From Paenibacillus barengoltzii NBRC 101215 (GTDB lineage Bacteria > Bacillota > Bacilli > Paenibacillales > Paenibacillaceae), in contig NZ_BILV01000001.1 of NCBI RefSeq assembly GCF_004000745.1, positions 1 to 64,000 of the forward strand: a DNA stretch of 64,000 bases, read 5' to 3'. A model generated the notes under the pieces. The model did no database searches, was not told the origin of the DNA, and saw only the letters and a program-made list of their open reading frames with translations. Positions 7,451-16,224 of the stretch are shown one piece after another. A program made the translations under genes and the position numbers. Each line of letters opens with the position of its first letter. Positions within the stretch are counted from its first letter, which is position 1.

Positions 7451-8054
7451 CGCGATCTCCTCCTTTGGATCCCAGCTTATTTTCCTTGCCGTGCACGATC
7501 TTCACAATATTCGTGCGATGTCTCCAGAAGGCAAACACACAGATGACCAGACTCGCCCAGAAATAAGGGCCGAATTCGCCGGAGACTGCCAGAAAAATCG
7601 GCGTCAAGAAGACGAAGATCAGCGAACCAAGCGAGACGTACCGGGTAATAATAATCGATAATATCGCAATGATCCCCGCGTACAACGCAGGGAAGAAAAA
7701 CAAGGTCGCCATCACGCCAATCGTGGTGGCAATCCCTTTTCCGCCACGAAAGCGGAAATACAGCGGCCAGTTATGGCCGACGATGGCTGCGATGCCGCAC
7801 AGCGAGGCGATCCAATCAACGCCGCCGCCCAGCCAGCGGCCGATCCAAACGGCGGCAATCCCCTTAAGCACATCCAGAGCCAGAACGAGAATTGCCGGGC
7901 CTTTCCCTAGTACGCGCAGTGTATTCGTGGCCCCCGCATTACCGCTGCCGTGCTGGCGAATATCGATGCCTTTCAAAGCTTTCGCCAGCACGACGCTGAA
8001 GCTAACCGAGCCAAGCAAATAACAAACAATTACAGCTATAACGGGTAAAATCAC
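7443..8054 (-). CDS. plsY: Glycerol-3-phosphate acyltransferase PlsY
   Basis: A 203-residue integral membrane enzyme that transfers an acyl group from acyl phosphate to glycerol 3-phosphate, the first acylation in phospholipid synthesis. The glycine-rich motifs GSGNAGATNTLR and FRGGKGIAT are conserved, and five or so membrane segments can be seen. The start is GTG 8054 behind GGAG. It sits between der and gpsA, overlapping gpsA by 8 bases and starting 11 bases after der ends, so der-plsY-gpsA form one operon. Confidence 0.97.
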   Translation of the reverse strand: MILPVIAVIVCYLLGSVSFSVVLAKALKGIDIRQHGSGNAGATNTLRVLGKGPAILVLALDVLKGIAAVWIGRWLGGGVDWIASLCGIAAIVGHNWPLYFRFRGGKGIATTIGVMATLFFFPALYAGIIAILSIIITRYVSLGSLIFVFLTPIFLAVSGEFGPYFWASLVICVFAFWRHRTNIVKIVHGKENKLGSKGGDRVV

Positions 8055-8065
8055 CTTATTCTCCC

Positions 8066-9388
8066 CTAACTTTCATCAGACTTGCGCCGCGTAAACAGCC
8101 GGATTGGCGTTCCCTCAAAATCAAACGCTGCCCGGATTTTGTTCTCCAGATACCGTTCATAAGAGAAATGCATCAGCTCTGGATCATTAACAAACACCAC
8201 GATGGTCGGCGGTTTCACCGCAACCTGCGTGACGTAATTAATTCGCAGGCGCCGCCCTTTGTCTGTAGGCGGAGGATTGATGGCGATCGCATCCGACACA
8301 ACATCGTTGAGCAGATGGGTCTGCACGCGCTTCGCATGCTGATCCGCGACGTGCTGAACCACCGGCAACAGTTTATGTAAACGCTGCTTCGTTTTAGCCG
8401 ACAGGAAAACAATCGGGGCATACGTCATAAACAAGAAGTGGTCGCGGATTTTTTGCTCAAATTGGTGCATGGTTTTATCGTCCTTCTCAACCACATCCCA
8501 TTTATTCACAACGAAAATAGAAGCTTTACCAGCTTCGTAAGCGTATCCCGCGATATGCTTATCCTGCTCGATGATTCCTTCTTCTCCGTTAATCAGAACC
8601 AGTACCACATCCGCCCGCTCGATCGCTTTCATGGCGCGCATCACGCTGTACTTCTCCGTCGTTTCATAGACCTTCCCGCGTTTGCGCATCCCTGCGGTAT
8701 CGATCAGGACGTACCGTTGACCGTCTTTCTCAAACGGCGTATCAATTGCATCACGGGTGGTTCCGGCGATATCGCTGACGATGACTCGCTCTTCCCCGAG
8801 AATGGCGTTCACCAACGAGGATTTCCCAACGTTTGGACGACCAATCAAAGCAACCCGGATCACGTCATCATCGTATTCGTCATCCGCGAGCTCAGGCAGA
8901 TTATCTGCGATCGCATCCAGCAAATCACCGATCCCTGTGCCATGGCTGCCCGATACCCCAATCGGCTCACCAAAGCCGAGGTTATAGAACTCATAAATAT
9001 TGTCGATCCGGCCGATGTTATCCACCTTATTCACCGCGACAATAACCGGTTTGCCTGACCGGTACAACAAGTTGGCGACCTCCTCGTCCGAAGAAGTCAC
9101 GCCAGCCTTGGCGTCACACATAAATACAATGACATCGGCTTCCTCGATTGCGAGTTCGGCCTGCATCCGGATCGATTTGAGGATGGGTTCCTGGTCGTCG
9201 AGCTCAATCCCCCCCGTATCGATGATGCTGAACGGTTTTCCGTTCCATTCCGACGCGCCATATATCCGGTCGCGCGTAATCCCGGGCTTATCTTCCACGA
9301 TGGCCAGGCGGTCTCCAATTATCCGGTTAAATATTGTGGATTTCCCCACATTCGGCCGCCCAACGATAGCCACAACGGGTCTTGCCAT
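8066..9388 (-). CDS. der: Ribosome biogenesis GTPase Der (EngA)
   Basis: A 440-residue essential GTPase of 50S subunit assembly. It has two G domains, each with GRPNVGKS (residues about 10-17 and 183-190), and a C-terminal KH-like domain ending in basic residues. The switch and specificity motifs DTGG, DTAG and NKVD/NKWD are present. I chose ATG 9388 ([10 protein letters not shown]) because AGGAGG is 7 bases before it; the ATG two codons upstream lies inside that site. It leads the der-plsY-gpsA operon. Confidence 0.98.
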   Translation of the reverse strand: MARPVVAIVGRPNVGKSTIFNRIIGDRLAIVEDKPGITRDRIYGASEWNGKPFSIIDTGGIELDDQEPILKSIRMQAELAIEEADVIVFMCDAKAGVTSSDEEVANLLYRSGKPVIVAVNKVDNIGRIDNIYEFYNLGFGEPIGVSGSHGTGIGDLLDAIADNLPELADDEYDDDVIRVALIGRPNVGKSSLVNAILGEERVIVSDIAGTTRDAIDTPFEKDGQRYVLIDTAGMRKRGKVYETTEKYSVMRAMKAIERADVVLVLINGEEGIIEQDKHIAGYAYEAGKASIFVVNKWDVVEKDDKTMHQFEQKIRDHFLFMTYAPIVFLSAKTKQRLHKLLPVVQHVADQHAKRVQTHLLNDVVSDAIAINPPPTDKGRRLRINYVTQVAVKPPTIVVFVNDPELMHFSYERYLENKIRAAFDFEGTPIRLFTRRKSDES

Positions 9389-9520
9389 TGACATCCCTCC
9401 TAATACTTATTTTCGGATTTTCAAAATTGAATCGATACGCTATATAGGATAGGCTTCACACGTTTATTTACAGATACACGTAAATCATCATAGCAAAAAA
9501 AAGAAAGCTTGGCTAACGGT

Positions 9521-9563
9521 CAACAACAAAAACGGCGAACCCGCTTGTTCAGGGTCCGCCGAT
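9521..9563 (-). terminator. Terminator of the S1-domain gene
   Basis: On the minus strand CGGCGGACCC pairs with GGGTTCGCCG, followed by TTTTTGTTGTT. It lies about 20 bases after the stop at 9585. Confidence 0.8.
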
Positions 9564-9584
9564 GTTCGAGCCACTAAAACCTGA

Positions 9585-10820
9585 TTATTTCAGTTTGCTG
9601 AGTTTGTCGCCAAAGCGTTCGCCCAGCGTGATGCTCAAGCCTTGATTGCTCAGCGATACGTTAGGGTTGTCGCCCAGGTCTTCTTTTCTCACGCTGCTGC
9701 CTTTGGAAGGTCTTTCACTCTTCGGTGCAGGAGCCGGAGCTTCTTCCGTTTCTTTAATGCTGAGGCTTACCCGTTTCTCGCTAGGGTTCACGTCCAGCAC
9801 TTTCACCTGTACCGTTTGTCCTTCTTTCAGCACTTCATGCGGAGTTCCGATATGCTTATGCGAAATTTGAGAGATATGAACGAGTCCTTCTACCCCCGGT
9901 GCGATTTCAACGAAGGCACCAAAGTTCACCAATCGTTTAACTTCGCCCGTTACAATGTCACCGGTGTGGAATTTCTCAGCCGCTGTATCCCAAGGACCTG
10001 GTTGTGCTGCCTTGATCGAAAGGCTGATTTTGCCTTTTTCCGGATCAACTTTGAGCACTTTCACCTTCACTTTGTCGCCTTCGGACAGGACGTCAGCAGG
10101 TTTGTCAACATGGTTCCATGCGATTTCGGATACGTGTACCAATCCGTCAACGCCGCCTACGTCAACAAATGCACCAAACTGAGTCAAGCGTTGAACCGTG
10201 CCTTCCAGCACTTGCCCTTCTTTCAATTCAGCCATCACTTTTTGCTTGTTCGCTTCGAACTCTTCATCAAGTACATCCTTTTGAGAGAGGATCACTTTGT
10301 TGTTCTCGCGATCAAGTTCTTTCACTTTGACGCGCAGCGTGCGGCCTTTGTAGTCGCTGAAGTCTTCAACGAAGTGACGTTCTACCATCGATGCCGGAAT
10401 GAAGCCGCGCACGCCTACGTCAGCGACAATTCCGCCTTTGACGACGTCGGCAACCGTAACTTCGAACACTTCGCCGTTCTGGAACTTCTTCTCCAGCTCT
10501 TCCCAAGCGTTCTCGCTGTCGATCGCACGTTTGGAGAGCACCAGGCGTTCCTTCTCGTCGTCGATGCTGACCACTTTCGTTTCTACTTCTTGGCCTACTT
10601 GCACAGCATCCGCCGCATTGTCGAGATGTACGGAGGACAGCTCGCGAATAGGAATTACACCGTCATATTTATATCCAATGCTTACATAAGCTTGGTTATC
10701 TTCGATTTTGACGATCGTTCCTTTGACGGTGTCCCCTTTTTTCAAAGAGACGATTTGCTCCATTTCATCTTGGCTAGCGACTTCCGCTGCCTCTTGAACA
10801 TTTTTTGTTTCTTCCGACAT
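9585..10820 (-). CDS. rpsA: S1 RNA-binding domain protein, RpsA/YpfD-like
   Basis: A 411-residue protein with four S1 domains (about residues 20-90, 105-170, 190-260 and 275-345). It is a short relative of ribosomal protein S1, the 'S1 homologue' YpfD of Bacillus, and may not be a stable ribosomal protein in this group. The last two repeats are near-duplicates (QFGAFVDVGGVDGLVHVSEI and NFGAFVEIAPGVEGLVHISQI). A 60-residue tail is rich in Pro, Lys and Ser. Start ATG 10820 has AGGAGG 8 bases upstream. Its own terminator follows; the gap to plsC holds repeat R3. Confidence 0.93.
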   Translation of the reverse strand: MSEETKNVQEAAEVASQDEMEQIVSLKKGDTVKGTIVKIEDNQAYVSIGYKYDGVIPIRELSSVHLDNAADAVQVGQEVETKVVSIDDEKERLVLSKRAIDSENAWEELEKKFQNGEVFEVTVADVVKGGIVADVGVRGFIPASMVERHFVEDFSDYKGRTLRVKVKELDRENNKVILSQKDVLDEEFEANKQKVMAELKEGQVLEGTVQRLTQFGAFVDVGGVDGLVHVSEIAWNHVDKPADVLSEGDKVKVKVLKVDPEKGKISLSIKAAQPGPWDTAAEKFHTGDIVTGEVKRLVNFGAFVEIAPGVEGLVHISQISHKHIGTPHEVLKEGQTVQVKVLDVNPSEKRVSLSIKETEEAPAPAPKSERPSKGSSVRKEDLGDNPNVSLSNQGLSITLGERFGDKLSKLK

Positions 10821-10868
10821 GTCAATAACCTCCTCAATTCAAAAACCCATTTATTTAAACCCGCTCTA

Positions 10869-10930
10869 AAGGTTGTTCAAAAAGCCAGCTTTCGATCGCT
10901 AAGTAAAAAATTGACTTTTTGAGCTTCCAC
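10869..10930. repeat. Short intergenic repeat relic R3
   Basis: GGTTGTTCAAAAAGCCAGCTTTCGATC matches the end of R4 (GGTAGTTCAAAAAGCTGTCTTCCGATC), and 30 bases on there is an inverted end CTTTTTGA. It looks like an element reduced to little more than its two ends. Confidence 0.45.
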
Positions 10931-11019
10931 TTGTAGCGAAGTTCAAAACAATCCATTAAGGTATAGCTTCCCAAATGTGATAAGCCTTCATGCATCTCAT
11001 CTGGTAAAGGCATGAAAAA

Positions 11020-11601
11020 TTAACGTTTCTTCAGTTCGGCAATGCTGGCCATGATCTTCTCCGTGGCTCGCTCGGCTGCGTCCGGTCCGCCATTCTCCTT
11101 GAACTCCGTCAGATCCACCGGCGGTCCGTAGACGACACGCATCTTCCGAAACAATTTATAAGTGCCAATAATCGCCACCGGAATCACTGCTGCGTCACTA
11201 CGAAGCGCGAACGTTGCCGCACCTTTCTTGCCAATCACATTGGCCTCGGCGTCTTTCACCCGACGGCCTTCCGGGAAGATCCCAATAACGTGGCCGTTAC
11301 GGAGCAAGTTCAGCGCAGTTTTGATCGATTCTTTGCTTACGCCTCCCCGCTTCACAGGAAAAGCGCCTAGCTGTCGAATCAGCCAACTGAAGCCGAAAAT
11401 GTTGAACAATTCCTGCTTGGCCATAAAATGCACCTTGCGTTCCACCATAATGCCGATGGTCGGCGGATCAAGCAAAGTTATATGGTTGGAGCACAAGAGC
11501 ACTCCGCCCTCTTTGGGAATATGCTCTAAGCCGCTTACCTCTAAGCGATACAACAGCTTGTAGAGGACGCGAAGCACACTGCGACAAAAACGATAGATCA
11601 T
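11020..11601 (-). CDS. plsC: 1-acyl-sn-glycerol-3-phosphate acyltransferase
   Basis: A 193-residue PlsC-type acyltransferase that makes phosphatidic acid from lysophosphatidic acid. The catalytic NHx4D motif is SNHITLLD (H40, D45) and the substrate-binding motif is FPEGRR (from residue 109). An N-terminal amphipathic or hydrophobic stretch would attach it to the inner face of the membrane. The ribosome binding site before ATG 11601 is weak, and the gene starts 6 bases after cmk ends, so its translation probably depends on cmk. The pairing cmk-plsC is common in Firmicutes. Confidence 0.93.
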   Translation of the reverse strand: MIYRFCRSVLRVLYKLLYRLEVSGLEHIPKEGGVLLCSNHITLLDPPTIGIMVERKVHFMAKQELFNIFGFSWLIRQLGAFPVKRGGVSKESIKTALNLLRNGHVIGIFPEGRRVKDAEANVIGKKGAATFALRSDAAVIPVAIIGTYKLFRKMRVVYGPPVDLTEFKENGGPDAAERATEKIMASIAELKKR

Positions 11602-11607
11602 CCAGGC

Positions 11608-12306
11608 TCAACTCTCACTTCCATAAGTACTGCACATGGCGATGATGTGATCGGCCACTTCATCCAAGGACATCTGCGTCGTATCCAGCAGTCGAGCATC
11701 TTCTGCCTGCCGCAGCGGAGAAACCTCCCGCTCCCGGTCCAGCCGATCTCGCTCTTCAATCGATCGCACAAGTTCATCGAAGGAGATCTTGTCCTGCTCC
11801 TTCATTTCCTTGTAACGCCGACGTGCCCGTTCCTCAACGCTCGCGGTCATGAACACTTTCACTTCCGCATCAGGTAATACGCAAGTGCCGATATCACGTC
11901 CGTCCATGACGACGCCTTTGCGCAAAGCCATTTGCCGCTGCAATGAGACAAGCCGATCGCGCAGCCCCTCGATTTGCGCATATCGAGACACTTGGGCATT
12001 GACGGCTAACGAGCGAATCTCTTCCGTGACGTCACGACCGTTCACCCGGACCTGTTGCCCCTGTTCTCCAGGCAGCAATTCGATATTCAAATCAGGTAAA
12101 TGCTGCAGCACTTTGTCCACTTCATCTGGTCCGATCCCTAGCTGCAGAAAATACCAAGTTGCCGCCCGGTACATCGCCCCGGTATCAACGTAGACATAAT
12201 GTAGTCTACCAGCAACCATACGAGCAATCGTACTTTTCCCTGCCCCCGCAGGACCGTCGATGGCGATGTTGATTTTGTCGTGGGTTGTTGACGTCTCGCT
12301 TGCCAA
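11608..12306 (-). CDS. cmk: Cytidylate kinase
   Basis: A 232-residue CMP/dCMP kinase. The P-loop GPAGAGKST is at residues 18-26, followed by VYVDTGAMYRA and the VMDGRDIGTCVLP segment. The start is TTG 12306 (MASETSTTHDKINIAIDG) with AGGAGG 9 bases upstream. The 40 codons of open frame before it cross a terminator and are not family-like. It is 8 residues longer than B. subtilis Cmk. The position before the S1-domain gene is the conserved cmk-rpsA arrangement, with plsC inserted. Confidence 0.96.
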   Translation of the reverse strand: MASETSTTHDKINIAIDGPAGAGKSTIARMVAGRLHYVYVDTGAMYRAATWYFLQLGIGPDEVDKVLQHLPDLNIELLPGEQGQQVRVNGRDVTEEIRSLAVNAQVSRYAQIEGLRDRLVSLQRQMALRKGVVMDGRDIGTCVLPDAEVKVFMTASVEERARRRYKEMKEQDKISFDELVRSIEERDRLDREREVSPLRQAEDARLLDTTQMSLDEVADHIIAMCSTYGSES

Positions 12307-12336
12307 AGGGGCATTCCTCCTCAAAAACAAATCCTC

Positions 12337-12360
12337 AAGAAAAAAGCAGGCATTGCCTGC
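12337..12360 (-). terminator. Terminator between the YpfB-like gene and cmk
   Basis: On the minus strand GCAGG-CAATG-CCTGC (with inner pairing) is followed by TTTTTTCTT. It lies just before the cmk ribosome binding site, so cmk needs read-through or a very short promoter region. Confidence 0.75.
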
Positions 12361-12422
12361 GACGTGAAAATTATACCACAGATAACAAAGGGATGCAAAA
12401 GAAACGCGCTTGCTTTTCCCGA

Positions 12423-12632
12423 TCAATTCCTTTGTTCTCTGTGGATGGGCACCCCTTCATATTTGTCTGCTGAGGCTAGTACATATCGCAATTCTGGAAT
12501 CCGCAGCAAGAGTTGAAATAAACATAATGCTGCCAATAAAACCAGTAAACTCCGTTTGATCCATCTTTCTGCCTTGTCCGAGAATGACAAAAACAGCTCG
12601 GTGTAAATTTCGTCGTCTTTCGCTTTTTTCAT
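12423..12632 (-). CDS. Small single-span membrane protein, YpfB-like
   Basis: A 69-residue protein with a charged N-terminus (MKKAKDDEIYTE), an amphipathic stretch, one membrane segment at about residues 26-48 and a short outer tail. Size and position between ypfA and cmk match B. subtilis ypfB. The ATG at 12632 has GGGAGG 8 bases upstream. Function is unknown. A clear terminator follows. Confidence 0.65.
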   Translation of the reverse strand: MKKAKDDEIYTELFLSFSDKAERWIKRSLLVLLAALCLFQLLLRIPELRYVLASADKYEGVPIHREQRN

Positions 12633-12737
12633 TTCGATTTCCTCCCTGGCAGCACACAAACATAGATCGATTTCAAAGCGTTCATGTATAGCTTATCCAT
12701 ATTGGGAAATCAGAAATACGTTTATACAAGGAGAAAC

Positions 12738-13400
12738 TCAGCGATTTTTAAAATCAAACTGCCGCTCGAAGCAATATCGTATCAGCTTTTGCCGTTCAAG
12801 GTCCGAAATGCTTACGAATTTCAGCATGACAATCGTGCGCCCGGTCTCCAGCTTCTTCATTCGAACAATTTCCGCTTCAAAAGGCACATGGTCGATCGTA
12901 CCGTTCTTGAACGGGATGAGCAGCCAGCAGAAGAGATGATCCCCCTGAGCCAGCTTAAATTCGTTGCTGCAGCTGAAAGAGACTCCTCCTCCGCCAACAT
13001 CCTCCGTATATGTAACAAAGCGCACGCCGTCCTTCATAAGCACAGCGATTTCTAATTGTGCGACCACTCTCAAAAAATTGCGCCGTTGGATTTTCGTAAT
13101 CGTTTCTGGGTCAGGCTTGCGAATTCGCACTAATTGAACAACGTCGTCGGCAAACCCGAGCACGTATGTACTAAAGTAATTTTTCACTCCGTTTTCCGTC
13201 AGGAAATACACGGATAATTCGTCCCCGATGTACAGCTTTTTGATGCGTCCGCTCCCGGTCTCGATCGGTACTTCGATCAAAAACGATTCTTCTTCCACGT
13301 CCGCGATCCGTGATTTACATTCCTTCTCATCGTTTGGCTTCTCCGCCGAAGCGACTTGAATGTATACGAGATCGTTCACTTTAGGAAACAAGGTTGCCAC
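12738..13400 (-). CDS. ypfA: PilZ-domain c-di-GMP effector, YpfA/YcgR-like flagellar brake
   Basis: A 220-residue protein with an N-terminal YcgR-like domain and a C-terminal PilZ domain. In B. subtilis the orthologue binds c-di-GMP and slows the flagellar motor. The PilZ arginine motif RRNFLRV begins at residue 106. The second motif, normally (D/N)xSxxG, reads DVGGGG from residue 134, so the serine is glycine. The start is GTG 13400 with AGGAC just upstream, a weak site. It lies in the conserved ypeB-ypfA-ypfB-cmk order. Confidence 0.85.
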   Translation of the reverse strand: MATLFPKVNDLVYIQVASAEKPNDEKECKSRIADVEEESFLIEVPIETGSGRIKKLYIGDELSVYFLTENGVKNYFSTYVLGFADDVVQLVRIRKPDPETITKIQRRNFLRVVAQLEIAVLMKDGVRFVTYTEDVGGGGVSFSCSNEFKLAQGDHLFCWLLIPFKNGTIDHVPFEAEIVRMKKLETGRTIVMLKFVSISDLERQKLIRYCFERQFDFKNR

Positions 13401-13474
13401 CGTCCTATGTCATGGTTGTACTACTATGCTAATGATTATAGCACGGCGCGAGGCGGCTGGACTTAATTAATTCG

Positions 13475-13520
13475 TTAAAAAAAGCAAAAAGGAATCTTCC
13501 GGACAACCGGAACATTCCTT
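13475..13520 (-). terminator. Terminator of ypeB
   Basis: On the minus strand GGAATGTTCCGG pairs with CCGGAAGATTCC around a 4-base loop, and is followed by TTTTTGCTTTTTTT. Confidence 0.85.
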
Positions 13521-13540
13521 TGAAGCTGCTGCACAGAGCA

Positions 13541-14908
13541 TCAAGAAGACTTCGTTTCTCCTTGATTGTTGCGGGTGCGAATCTCTTCGATGATCTCTTC
13601 ATTGCCGTTCTCGGCATTGATGAAAATTTTGTACTGCGATCCGTTAATTGAACCGCCAAATTCGTAAGTTAGCACCTTCTCTGACTGCTCGTTCTCGATG
13701 AGCGCAAGACGATGATATTTCTCCTTATACTCCGGATTCAAAAATTTACGCGCTTGCTGCAAGGTCAGTTTCGGTTTTCCGACCTTTTCCCGGCTTTCAC
13801 GTTCATACACGTAGTCACTGGCCTGCATCCCGGTCACTTGCCCGTTATCCAGGGCAACACGGATCGTAATTTTCTCCGGATAAATCAGCACATCGTCTTG
13901 CTTGCTGACGAACGTGAAGTTTCCTTCATTATCGAACTCATCATAAGAAACGGCCGCTAGCCCTGGATACCCTTTGTTTTCCAAAAATTCTTTAGCTCGC
14001 TGTTTTGCGGTACTTACGTCCACGGCTTTCGGTCCAATTGGGCGATGGTATACATAGGAGATTAGATGACCGCCATTACGGGTAAAATCAAGCGACCAAG
14101 ACTCGTCACCTTTTTTATTCTTCAGGTTAGCCGTATAGGAAGCCCACTCCGTTCCTTTCCCGTTCTCTACGACTTGGATGTTCTCTTGGCTTTGTACGCC
14201 CGTAAACTTCGCAGCTTTACGTTTAATTTCCTCAACGGTGATCGGACGTCCGCCCAGCTTCTTCACCGAACGTTTATTGTACATGCTGGAGATGGACGGT
14301 CCCCAATCCAGCTCAGGGTATTCGCCAACCTTTTTATCTACGGTTTTGAAGCCATCGATGATCGTATTGTCCCTCGGTTCTTTCTCACTCGCCAGCGCCG
14401 TCTCGACGTCCATCCAGCGCAGGCGATTCGCGATAACCTTGTTCTGTACGCCTTGCAAGTCTTGGGCGATTTGCGCCGAACTTTTGTACAGTTCTTTTAG
14501 ATTTTTCATCTCATTTTCGGTTAGAGGTTGTTTCGTCAAATCGCGAATCGCAGTCTGATACGAGAACTTCGCGATCCGAGATAGAAACTCTTCCGTCTTA
14601 TTAAACGGGAGCAAGGTTAACGGAAGCTGGTTAATTTCGTTCTGCGCCTCGCTCGTGATGCGCCATACATTCACCAGCCCTTTACGTTGGGCACCGGTGG
14701 AGGCCGAGTTTACCGCCAAGGTGTTGCCCAATTCCGTATGCAGCTTGTCCACGTGATACGACAAATCATGGAACGCCCGCTGATATTGGTTTTCCGCCTT
14801 GATCAGAATCGAGTTTTTCTCCTGGTTCTCCTGATACCCCCACACCAGGGCGCCGATCAACAGCACAGCGGTCACCGGGAATAGAATCGCACTCAGTCGT
14901 TTGTACAT
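13541..14908 (-). CDS. ypeB: Germination protein YpeB
   Basis: A 455-residue YpeB. It has one N-terminal membrane anchor (about residues 7-25), a helical region and C-terminal PepSY-like repeats (about 260-445). In Bacillus spores YpeB is needed to localise and stabilise the cortex-lytic enzyme SleB, whose gene normally sits directly upstream. Here no sleB precedes it: upstream are repeat R4 and a 50-codon CxxC protein. The start at 14908 has AGGGAGAG at about 10 bases. A strong terminator follows. Confidence 0.93.
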   Translation of the reverse strand: MYKRLSAILFPVTAVLLIGALVWGYQENQEKNSILIKAENQYQRAFHDLSYHVDKLHTELGNTLAVNSASTGAQRKGLVNVWRITSEAQNEINQLPLTLLPFNKTEEFLSRIAKFSYQTAIRDLTKQPLTENEMKNLKELYKSSAQIAQDLQGVQNKVIANRLRWMDVETALASEKEPRDNTIIDGFKTVDKKVGEYPELDWGPSISSMYNKRSVKKLGGRPITVEEIKRKAAKFTGVQSQENIQVVENGKGTEWASYTANLKNKKGDESWSLDFTRNGGHLISYVYHRPIGPKAVDVSTAKQRAKEFLENKGYPGLAAVSYDEFDNEGNFTFVSKQDDVLIYPEKITIRVALDNGQVTGMQASDYVYERESREKVGKPKLTLQQARKFLNPEYKEKYHRLALIENEQSEKVLTYEFGGSINGSQYKIFINAENGNEEIIEEIRTRNNQGETKSS

Positions 14909-14986
14909 TGGGCTTAGCTCTCTCCCTTCTTCAACTAGGTTGGGATTAGTGTGACAAGAAGGAAAGAACTTTATGCATTAGAATAA

Positions 14987-15136
14987 GGTAGTTCAAAAAG
15001 CTGTCTTCCGATCACGAAGCCTATGCTTTGGAGCCTATTCGACGTCGGATCTTGGATTCACCCGGGCTCTCCGCTGCTCACGTAGCCTCCGGCTACGCTC
15101 CGCTGCTCAAACCCACTAATTGAACCTCTATTTAGA
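14987..15136. repeat. Intergenic repeat copy R4 (MITE-like)
   Basis: This about 150-base element lies between ypeB and the CxxC gene, in the opposite orientation to R2. It starts GGTAGTTCAAAAAG and contains CCGCTGCTCA (15071 and 15100) as direct repeats around a hairpin CGTAGCC-TCC-GGCTACG. The 14 bases GGTAGTTCAAAAAG recur exactly at 15139-15152, flanking the element. Together with the rest of 14909-15204 it leaves no room for a gene. Confidence 0.75.
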
Positions 15137-15204
15137 ACGGTAGTTCAAAAAGATATCTCCCATTCACGCCTAGTCGATGTCTGATTTTGAGTACAGCCGG
15201 TTCC

Positions 15205-15357
15205 TTACTGTATCGCTTCTTCTTCGATCTCAAAGTCATGCTGATTATTACATAGGCATTGCTTAAAGCCGGTTTCAATATGGTCGCGCTCTTTTTTGCC
15301 GCGTAACACAAACCGCTCGCCGCACGCTTTACAAGTAATTCGCACCTTGACGCGCAC
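15205..15357 (-). CDS. 50-residue CxxC/CxC small protein
   Basis: A small gene read directly from the sequence. GTG 15357 is preceded by AAAGGGG at about 8 bases. The product has four cysteines, C9-x2-C12 (ITCKACGERF) and C34-x-C36 (QCLCNNQ), which suggests a zinc ribbon, and an acidic end FEIEEEAIQ. I do not recognise the family. It lies between prsW and repeat R4. The arrangement of cysteines and the ribosome binding site make a real gene likely, but there is no protein-level evidence. Confidence 0.6.
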   Translation of the reverse strand: MRVKVRITCKACGERFVLRGKKERDHIETGFKQCLCNNQHDFEIEEEAIQ

Positions 15358-15446
15358 GAAAAAGGCACCCCTTTCTAACGATCCTGCAGCCTACCTTGGC
15401 GTAGACATGCGAATGTTAGAATCAGGATGCCCTAATCTAAAGCAAA

Positions 15447-16139
15447 TTAATCTTGCCCCTTCGCCCCCGGCGTTAAACGGAACGGGGAACGGTTGTTGGC
15501 CCGATACATCTTCCCGAGCCCTCCATACCAGAGGAAAGCCATGAGGGGGACGATAAACCAAATCCAATACTGCGTCGTATTGTTAAGAATCCAATCGTAT
15601 ACCCCATGCCAGAACAGCGGGAAAGCTAACGAAAAAATCAGGAACTTTCGAGATTGCCCGCCGCTCGAGAATTTAGCCCGCCCCAGATAGTACCCCATCA
15701 TCACGCCGAACATCGCATGGCCCGATACGGGGAGCAGAGCTCGAACGAGCATGGTGCCAATCGAAGCGTGACTCGCAAAAGCGTACAATACATTCTCAAC
15801 CGTTGCGAATCCCAATGAAATGGCCGCCGCATATAATATTCCATCATACGGCTCATCAAATTCGGTATGGTTGTAAATCATATGAAACAATACGAACCAC
15901 TTCAGCACTTCCTCCACACCGGCCGAAATGCCAAAAGCTGTAACCAGCGGTCCTTCACCCAGCCACATCGTTAACCCTCGCTGGATGATCAGGACCGGCA
16001 ATACGATCAAGAAACCAAGCAAAAACACCTTGATGACCATATGCAGCGGTTCCGCATCATACTTGTCCTTGAGATAAAAATACGTAAGCAGTGCAATCCC
16101 GGGAGCAACCGCTGCGCTTAAAATCGAGAAAAAGAGCAA
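15447..16139 (-). CDS. prsW: Intramembrane metalloprotease PrsW
   Basis: A 230-residue multi-spanning membrane protein of the PrsW family. The metal-binding motifs are EEVLKW (E76, E77), GHAMFGVMMG and HGVYD. In B. subtilis PrsW makes the site-1 cut of the anti-sigma factor RsiW in response to envelope stress. No rsiW or sigW is in the window, so the substrate here is unknown. The start is TTG 16139 after AAGGGGGG. It has a Lys/Arg-rich C-terminal tail after the last span. Confidence 0.92.
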   Translation of the reverse strand: MLFFSILSAAVAPGIALLTYFYLKDKYDAEPLHMVIKVFLLGFLIVLPVLIIQRGLTMWLGEGPLVTAFGISAGVEEVLKWFVLFHMIYNHTEFDEPYDGILYAAAISLGFATVENVLYAFASHASIGTMLVRALLPVSGHAMFGVMMGYYLGRAKFSSGGQSRKFLIFSLAFPLFWHGVYDWILNNTTQYWIWFIVPLMAFLWYGGLGKMYRANNRSPFRLTPGAKGQD

Positions 16140-16224
16140 CGGTTATCCCCCCTTATTGGCTGCTTCCGTTCTTTGTCTCTCTCTCTTCTGATTTGACATG
16201 GGTCTGCCTTCATACGAGACGTCA

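Noticed and set aside
9642-10922. 426-codon plus-strand frame antisense to the S1-domain gene
   Set aside because: Phe- and His-rich translation typical of a reverse reading of Lys/Glu/Val-rich repeats.
15071-15109. Two CCGCTGCTCA direct repeats as a possible CRISPR start
   Set aside because: Only two short copies around a hairpin, part of the R4 element; no spacers or cas genes.
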